Shown piece by piece: positions 53,220 through 64,000 of a DNA stretch of 64,000 nucleotides; within the stretch, counting starts at the first letter, position 1, and each line of letters begins with the position of its first letter. The notes under the pieces were generated by a model that searched no databases, was not told the origin of the DNA, and saw only the letters and a list, made by a program, of their open reading frames with translations. This DNA is from Haliclona indistincta (Eukaryota > Porifera > Demospongiae > Haplosclerida > Chalinidae). The translations under genes were made by a program, and so were the position numbers. The stretch is from assembly GCA_964017065.1 (NCBI GenBank), contig OZ024786.1, positions 27,501 through 91,500 on the forward strand. The letters are read 5' to 3'.

Positions 53220-55501
53220 CTAGATTAGTGAATATTGCTCTTGTATTATTGCGTTGTCTTTAAAAATGATTAAATTTTGCTTGTATAATATTATCATAAG
53301 ATGAGTAATGTGTTTGATGATATGTCTAGAACTAGGCAAGGTTGAAATGGCCATGTCAGATAGCTGCAGTAGAGGTTTGATGGAATGATGTAGTACATCC
53401 AGTAGCCATTGGATCGGTCTTGTAGCAACAGCTCCACTGTAATGATGAAGGGTTATAATACTGTACTGTTATAGACTAGTAACTTACCCTCTGTATACAG
53501 TAGTGTCAGAGAAACATGATGATATAAAATATTATCGACAAAACTAAAATTGTATCACTCACATTCTGAAAATTAATAATTATAAGAATATAAATAGTTC
53601 AAATTATGATAGCTACTCACAAACTGTGTTGATTGATCAGTGTGCGGTGTCAGCATTGAAAGAGTAACACATGAGTAGCATAATATATCACTTACCAGCT
53701 GTAGGGTGGAGTCAACACATTATGTATAATTATTATAGTAACTCACATACTGCAGCAGTAGAGTATAGTAGTAGCGACCACAGATGACAGTGAGTAAACA
53801 TGACAGTATTGATACACTTACCTTCTGTATAATATAATTATTATTATAAAGATTATAATACTAATGGATCTACTCACTCCATTGTGGACACAGCATGAGG
53901 TTTCTGTATTCTCCTCCAATAAATAAAAGCTGTTGCACTTACAGCACTCACTGTGTGCAATCACAGCAACAAGCAGCCATGGTTGAGCCATCATGGTGCA
54001 GCTCACCGTATGGTCTGATTGACTTGAAGTCGTGTTGTAATGTCTCTCAACTCTTCCACCTAACAGTCGGCATGAACCATCACATCATGCCATTGCATCA
54101 CTCACCTGCGCTTTAGCTATATCCTTCTCTTTGATGGTCAGCTGTAGCTTGTCTCTTAGTGCCTCACTTACCTCAAATGCTGCTTCACTGGCACTCACTG
54201 CTTCCTTTCTCTCTCTTTTCACCTGGTAATAGCCGAGCTATAGCTAGTATACTGGAGACATTACATACCTCTTCCAGCTGCTCCTTCAGAATTTCACAAT
54301 GTTGTGCCAACTGTTCAAACTCATTAGCTACTGTTTGACAATGTTCTGCCATCGCCCTCATCTCATGCACTGCAAAGTCTCTCTCGGCAGCTAACACTAC
54401 AAGCTGAGCCTGTGTGTTGACATGTGTCATACAGTCCACAAGGCATAATATACACTGTACCTGAGCTAGCTCATTCTCTTCCCTCACAGTACGACCTACT
54501 GCTGCTGGCAGCTGTAGCTCATCTTTGAGCATGTGCAAGGCCAAGGACAGAGAGAGCCTACGTGACGGATCAGGATGAAGGAGTTGCTCTACCATAGAGC
54601 AAACTACATGTGGATAGTGCTTGGGCAGGTTGGGTAGGTCATCCACGGTGTAACTGAATCTCAGCTCACTTGCTGTCCCAGTAGTCCAACCAAGAGGATA
54701 GTCTGGCAGAGGGTGCTCACCAGTCATCAGCTCATACAGGACCACACCCACTGCAAATGATGGCTGCTTGCTATAATCAATGGTACCTCTGCCATTAGAG
54801 CGACAGCAGTAATGAGCTGACAACACCTCAGGAGAGAGATGAGCCTTGTTACCACCGGCCGCCTCACCACGACGCCATTGCAGTACAAAGTGGCCGTCAC
54901 TGAATTGAACTGCACATCCAAAGTCACAGAGCACTAAGTCACCATGTTCTGATATTAGAATGTTACTAAGCTTGATATCAAGATGGCACACTCTGTATTC
55001 AGTGAACAGATACTCAACTGCTGATAACAGCTGCCACGAATACTTGATGAGCAGCTGAGGCGAGCTCACACTACCTGCCATACTCTGGAGAGTACCCGGG
55101 TGATAATCCAGTACTAGGAACTGGCCCTTCTTTCGCACCTGCTTCCCACCAACCGTCTTCTTTGTTGCTTTACTTGCAATGATGGGCGGGGCTAGCTGGA
55201 CGAAGGAGTCGGGAATGCTGCTGACGAACTGGCCCCACAAGCGGACAATATGGCGGTGAGGCAGCACTCGAGACAGCAGTAGCCACTCATTCTCGTACGA
55301 GTTACTCGTCAAAGAGGAGTAGTCTTCTGTAAAGTTGAACAACAGCTTGACTGCATACCGCTTCCGACGGACAGCTAGTTCCTCTCTAGTGCATCGAGCC
55401 GATACAACCATCCCACTGTGACCCGCTCCCAGGAGTCTCTCTACTGCAAACTGGTCCGCCCTTGCTGTGCTCAGTACCCTCAGCTCAGCAGCAGCCGCCA
55501 T
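53220..55501 (-). CDS. PINK1-like protein kinase with coiled-coil tail
   Basis: Kinase domain in exon 1 (54461-55501): glycine loop GAGHSGMVV, VAIK-type Lys52 (YAVKLL), catalytic loop HLDIKLSN (HRD changed to HLD), DFG, and GGNKAHLSPEV with IDYSKQPSFAVGVVLYE. The last two match PINK1 closely (GGNGCLMAPEV, IDYSKADAWAVG), as does SSIP in the N-lobe. No mitochondrial presequence or TM precedes the kinase, unlike PINK1. Downstream: 54269-54409 and 54106-54222 (heptad-like coiled coil), 54007-54059, 53878-53913, six 3-nt exons, then 53220-53436 to a TAG. All junctions are GT-AG and phases agree, giving about 540 aa. The kinase is secure; the tail from 53913 on is a splice-signal model. It shares a 74-bp promoter region with pyruvate kinase. 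Confidence 0.75.
53488..53824 (-). other. Six consecutive 3-nt micro-exon candidates
   Basis: On the minus strand, each of AAG (53822-53824), TAT (53747-53749), CTG (53696-53698), TTT (53621-53623), AAT (53563-53565) and AGG (53488-53490) is directly preceded by a strong acceptor (...TACAG, GCAG, CACAG, TTTCAG) and followed by GTAAGT or GTGAGT. Intervening introns would be 72, 48, 72, 55 and 72 nt, with 53 and 51 nt at the edges, the normal size here. In phase 2 they join exon 5 to the last exon as M-E-S-I-C-L-I-G-G-A, and the frame that results is the only long open frame of the last exon. Confidence 0.6.
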
Positions 55502-55575
55502 TGTTTACCGGTTGATAGGCAGCTAGCGCGAGCTTGCTAGACCACACCTACTTACAAGGACCCCCTGCGACTAAG
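55502..55575. promoter_or_regulatory. 74-bp bidirectional promoter region
   Basis: Only 74 bp separate the start codons of the divergent kinase and pyruvate kinase genes, so both 5' UTRs and core promoters must overlap or extend into coding sequence. No TATA box is visible. The role is inferred from position. Confidence 0.6.
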
Positions 55576-59979
<4,404 letters not shown>

Positions 59980-60353
59980 GCTCAGTTGAACTATATCTAC
60001 TGACTTAGTAGTAGCTAGTGTACTACCATCAGTATTAGTGTGGTTATTAGACCCTAATACAGTATCCTATAGACAGTATTAGTGTGATTATTATAGATCC
60101 TACTACTAGCTAGTAATTACAGTGATTATTAGACCCTAATACAGTATCATTATACTATAGACAGTATCACTAGTTTGTTATTATAAAACACTAGTTATAA
60201 AGTGCTAGTTATTAATGAGTGACATACATTGCTACTACTGCTACAGCTGGCTGTACACAAGGAGGCGTGGCCCACCCTGGGAGTGGGTGGAGCCTATTCT
60301 ATTATACAACTACGAGTCACAATTCAAAATTCAGTGATCAAATTGAGCGGCAG
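59980..60353. other. 374-bp convergent spacer between pyruvate kinase and coronin
   Basis: No AATAAA is seen on either strand close to the stops. The phrase TTATTAGACCCTAATACAGT occurs twice (60041, 60128) with ATAGACAGTAT after each, a local duplication. Must hold both 3' UTRs. Confidence 0.6.
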
Positions 60354-63183
60354 CTAGTTGACAAGCTGTCGTATCTTCTTGATGGTGTCTTCCTTGGTCA
60401 GCAGCTGCTGTGTGAGACGGCTATTCTCCTGTCGCAAGTCGTGTACCTCTTGGCGAAGTCGTTGATTCTCCTTAGTCAGTGCCGCATCAGCCTGTGAGGT
60501 ACGGACATAGTATGATGGGTGGAGCTAGCTACTAACCTCTCCTGATCCCGCAGCCTCGGGGCTAGTGCTGCGAGGACGAGATGCACTGCCGCCAGATGAG
60601 GTAGACCCTTGAGAGATCTGTTTCTTGATCATTGGCTTAGACGGAGCCTAATAGAGAGGACGTGTGTTAATGGATAGTAGCATGGCGTGGCACTCACTAG
60701 GGTAGCTCCACTAGAGGTCCCGCCCAATCCATCAGCTGTGATGGTCACCATAATGGGAGACTTAGTCACACCAGCTATCCATTCATCAGCTGATAGAGCC
60801 GGGATACCAGCGGCACATGGAGGGAATATATCATCTTGAAACATCTCGGACTAGAGAACAAACAGATGAGGTGACAGGAGCTAGAGAGATGAGGCATACC
60901 TTACGAGGAACAGTGAACACAATGGGCTCAACTATTTGTTTAGAAGGAATGAGCTTAAAGAATCTCATAACTTCACATTGCATGTGATCTAGAAGACGCT
61001 TTGGCATACACGCAGCACCACGTTGAGGGGAATTGGATTGGAACATTGTTAGGAAGAAGACCTTGTTGTCATCAATCTCAAAATACTTGATGGTAGTGTC
61101 CCCCTAGAATAATGACAGATAGCTGTGAGATAGTGCACTAGTGAGATAGTGTATTAGTGAGATAGTGCACTAGTGAGATAGTGCACTAGTGAGATAGTGC
61201 ACTAGTGTGATAGTATATTAGTGAGATAGTGCACTAGTGTGATAGTGCACTAGTGAGATAGTATATTAGTGAGATAGTGTATTAGTGAGATAGTGCACTA
61301 GTGAGATAGTGTATTAGTGAGATAGTGCACTAGTGTGATAGTATATTAGTGAGATAGTGCACTAGTGTGATAGTATATTAGTGAGATAGTGCACTAGTGT
61401 GATAGTGCACTAGTGAGATAGTATATTAGTGAGATAGTGTATTAGTACACTACAATGGGACCCGTCTAATCAGGCACCCACAGTTGATGTCCGCATTAGA
61501 AAGGTGGCCCGTTCTCAAGGGTCGCAACTTTCGTGGCAGAGGAGGAGTTTATGGTGGAGCATGTGTAGAATGGCTGCTTGGCTACAGGGTTTTGCACCAA
61601 ACAATTTCCTGCTAGCGCATGCGCATAGCGTGTTTTTGTATACAAATTGTACAGAAAACGTACTGTGCGCATGCGCTAGCAGTAAATTTTTGGTCAAGCA
61701 ACCTGCAAAACCCTGTAGAGCTCTACATGTTCTTGGCTAGCTTGGCCTGCCATAGTGTCGATTCTCTTGTTCCAGAAGTAGTTGTTCGTTGTCGTGATTC
61801 GCTCGTCGCCAAGCAAGAGCAGCTGCCACTATGTTGTAGCAACAGAATGCTCGATCGACACAGCGTCAATCACAGCGTCAGCGTCAATCGACACAGCCTC
61901 AGCATCTTCCTTTGCCCACACTGAGAGATTCTATTGACTAAAGACCTGCTCAGGCATCCGCATTACAGAATAGCGTGTTGCAGGGGTCGATACTGTATTA
62001 GAGTGGGTCTCCGCTAGGGGGGTGTCCGCTAGGGGTATACGCAAGGGGGGTGTCCGCTAGGGGTATACGCAAGGAGGGCTCCACTGTAGTAGTGTCATAC
62101 CTTGCCCACGAGGTAGACCACATTAGTTGAATTATCATAGAAGGGAAACAGAACACCTGATCCAGAATCAATATCCTCAAATTGAACAGACCTCGATAGA
62201 TCACTCTGGAAGGGAGTAGAGGAAGGAAGAGAGACGGATCTATATTGAGTGAAGTATTTGACTCACCGGATCCCATAGACCATATTGACGATCACTACTG
62301 CGGCTGAATCCAGTAGTAAACAACTTATCACTCTGTCCACAGTACACAACACGACTTGGCTTATTACCAACATGTCCTAATCCCTCCTGCACACAGACAG
62401 TGTTATATCATCATAGTAGTATGGTACTTACTGATAGCATCTCTTGGCTGCGGGGATCGAACACTCTGATTTTCTTGTCCTTGCAAGTGGTAGCAATACG
62501 AGAGCCATCATAGTTCCAGCTCATTGAGAAGATGGTGTCACTATGAGTCAGCCTGTAACATATCTCAGCTGTAGACGTGTTCCACACACAGAGCAAGTTA
62601 TCAGCACCAATAGAAACAAGAATATTGGAGGCACATGGATGCCAGTAAATCTGCATCACTTTCCGCTGATGTCCTTGGAGAGTCTACAGACAGTGAGAGA
62701 GTGTGTGTGTGTGTTGTACTAATAACACTGGTCAGTTTCCTGGTGTCTACCAACTAACTTGTGTACACTCCTCTAGATTCTGTGATATGCCTCCGTCTGG
62801 TATATTCCACAGCATCACGGTACAGTCCTCACTGCACGAGGCTATCTCATTGTCATTGAATGGGTTCCACTGCACATCCAGCACAGGGCCCTTGTGACCA
62901 CACACTTTAGGGTAGTTCAGATCAAATCGACCAGTCTACAGTGTCAACATGATCATGATAGCACTACCATCACCAGCACACTGACCTTCTCTAGCGGCGC
63001 TACAAGGAAGGCACCGCCTCCCTGCGATTCCAGGACCACTGCCACGAACTTGCTGTTGACCGCACACATGTTAGTCTCATTCGGGCCCTTGGAGATTCTA
63101 ATATTATCATAACACTTGTCCTTCTTGTTCGGCGTCCCGAAGACATGGCGGAACTTGGAGGAGCGGACGAATGATTTACTCAT
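60354..63183 (-). CDS. CORO1: Coronin (short type I)
   Basis: Actin-filament binding WD40 protein that regulates Arp2/3-dependent actin turnover; cytoplasmic, cortical. Nine exons: 62986-63183, 62759-62935, 62432-62683, 62267-62386, 62101-62205, 60900-61103, 60698-60850, 60537-60647, 60354-60491 (485 aa, family norm). Seen: N-terminal SSKFRHVFG basic signature with the actin-binding Arg, WD repeats ([52 protein letters not shown]), the C-terminal extension (YMPKR-like [29 protein letters not shown]), a Ser-rich linker and a C-terminal coiled coil ([20 protein letters not shown]) for oligomerisation. Paralog identity cannot be fixed by eye. Intron 5 is enlarged by tandem repeats and a pogo-like MITE. 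Confidence 0.96.
61112..61450. repeat. 16-bp tandem repeat in coronin intron 5
   Basis: About 20 units of GTGAGATAGTGCACTA with variants GTATATTA and GTGTATTA. Many units begin with GTGAGATA on the plus strand, opposite to the gene, so they do not mimic its donor sites. Confidence 0.9.
61453..62086. mobile_element. TA-flanked pogo/Tigger-like MITE in coronin intron 5
   Basis: The left end TA-CAATGGGACCCGTC and right end GGGCTCCACTG-TA are imperfect inverted repeats that recall the CAGTGGAaCC ends of pogo-type Tc1/mariner elements with TA target sites. Near the right end, short direct repeats (GTCCGCTAGGGGTATACGCA) occur. No transposase. Confidence 0.5.
61582..61718. mobile_element. 137-bp foldback nested in the pogo-like MITE
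   Basis: Ends CTACAGGGTTTTGCA and TGCAAAACCCTGTAG; pairing recurs internally at CTGCTAGCGCATGCGCA / TGCGCATGCGCTAGCAG. No ORF. Confidence 0.75.
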
Positions 63184-63336
63184 GATGGCGGATCAGGGAC
63201 ACACAGCAGTCACCAGTGCAGCACCAGCAGTAGTAAGAGGCCAAGAGAATCACCTTATTAGGACAAATAATCACGTGATGAACATAGACCACGCCTATTC
63301 ATTAACTCTGTTGTGTGCGAGGTTGTGTGTGTAAAC
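63184..63336. promoter_or_regulatory. 153-bp bidirectional promoter, coronin / cysteine dioxygenase
   Basis: Spacer between two divergent start codons. Contains AATCACGTGATGAACATAG (CACGTG E-box). No TATA box. Regulatory function inferred from position. Confidence 0.6.
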
Positions 63337-64000
63337 ATGGCTAACATCAGTGATCTGTCTAGCTTGAGCTGGCAGCAGCTAGTGGCTAGGATAAGAGAGC
63401 TCTTCTCGTCTGAAGATATTGATATAGACGAAGTGAAGGAAGTTATGGCCGCATATCACACGGACCAGAAGGACTGGAGCACCATCGCAACATTTGACGC
63501 CCACAGGTACGTAGTTATGGTTCAGCGCGCTGCCGGTCTATGGTTCTGCTGTCGTATGTTACAGGTACACAAGGAACCTTGTTGATGAGGGCAATGGCCG
63601 CTATAACCTACTGGTGCTATGCTGGGGAGAGGGCCATGCTAGGTGAGGAGCCAACATGTAGCTGTGATATACTGTGTCTCATATCACTAGTCCGATCCAT
63701 GATCACGCTGACTCACACTGCTTCATGAAGATGCTCAGTGGATCACTGAAGGAGACACTGTACCAATGGCCGCAGGACCAGGGACCAATGACTGCAGTGC
63801 GGTCCACCACATATCGTTCAGATGATGTCACTTACATCAATGGTACCCTCACTCACTCCCTCTCTCATCGTGTGTCATTATTCTGTAGATTCTCATGGCC
63901 TGCACCGTGTGGAGAACCCGAGCCACACTGACCCAGCCGTCTCTCTTCATCTGTATAGTCCTCCTATCATGTGCTGTAAGAGCTTTGACCAGCGCAGTGG
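63337..64000 (+). CDS. CDO1: Cysteine dioxygenase type 1 (3' end beyond window)
   Basis: Cytosolic non-heme iron enzyme that oxidises cysteine to cysteine sulfinate, toward taurine and sulfate. Exons seen: 63337-63506, 63565-63642, 63691-63842, 63889 to window end. Conserved: [35 protein letters not shown] with iron ligands His86 and His88 and the crosslink Cys93, GLHRVEN with the third iron ligand His139, and SLHLYSPP with the crosslink Tyr156 (Cys-Tyr cofactor retained). The start gives [12 protein letters not shown]. The ORF lacks only about the last 30-40 residues, cut by the window edge. An in-frame ATG at 63313 upstream is less likely because the shorter start gives human-matching numbering. 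Confidence 0.96.

Overview
This window looks like animal (metazoan) nuclear DNA, most plausibly a demosponge. The genes are compact and intron-rich, with introns mostly about 45-100 nt. They include recognisable animal proteins: pyruvate kinase, a short coronin, cysteine dioxygenase, a PINK1-related kinase and proton-coupled oligopeptide transporter (POT/SLC15-like) paralogs. The sponge assignment is inference; the gene calls rest on exon-by-exon translation.

Layout. (1) 1-5 kb: one small unrecognised four-exon gene (minus, 1796-2666), simple repeats, a minisatellite and two foldback elements. (2) 5-29.3 kb: a tandem cluster of intronless 12-TM POT-family genes, all on the minus strand. There are five intact ORFs (11182-12699, 14472-16031, 19175-20746, 25609-27135, 27725-29284), several pseudogenes (5889-6815, 7921-9455, 13835-14053, 22915-23426, 23740-24635) and two tail relics. 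The cluster is cut up by mobile elements. (3) 29.4-30.1 kb: the 3' end of a non-LTR retrotransposon. (4) 30.7-50.4 kb: a satellite domain of about 183-bp monomers with a 7-monomer higher-order repeat. It is split by an 11.4-kb hAT element with an exact 8-bp target duplication. That hAT carries a 9-kb autonomous Helitron-like element encoding a Rep-helicase-OTU protein of about 2190 aa. A non-autonomous relative of the Helitron sits in the same satellite and itself carries a Mutator-like insertion. (5) 52-64 kb: ordinary gene-dense DNA. It holds an unrecognised membrane-protein exon, a PINK1-like kinase head-to-head (74 bp) with pyruvate kinase, coronin converging on pyruvate kinase, and coronin head-to-head (153 bp) with cysteine dioxygenase (cut by the window end).

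Points most worth following: six successive 3-nt micro-exon candidates in the tail of the PINK1-like gene; the Helitron-like family, whose ends can be defined from five copies in this window (5' hairpin with a compensatory base change, long foldback at the 3' end); a set of Mutator-like elements with TAG...CTA termini and 9-bp target duplications, nested in each other and in the Helitrons; and the POT cluster, where loop and tail segments are nearly identical between paralogs while membrane segments differ, which suggests gene conversion.
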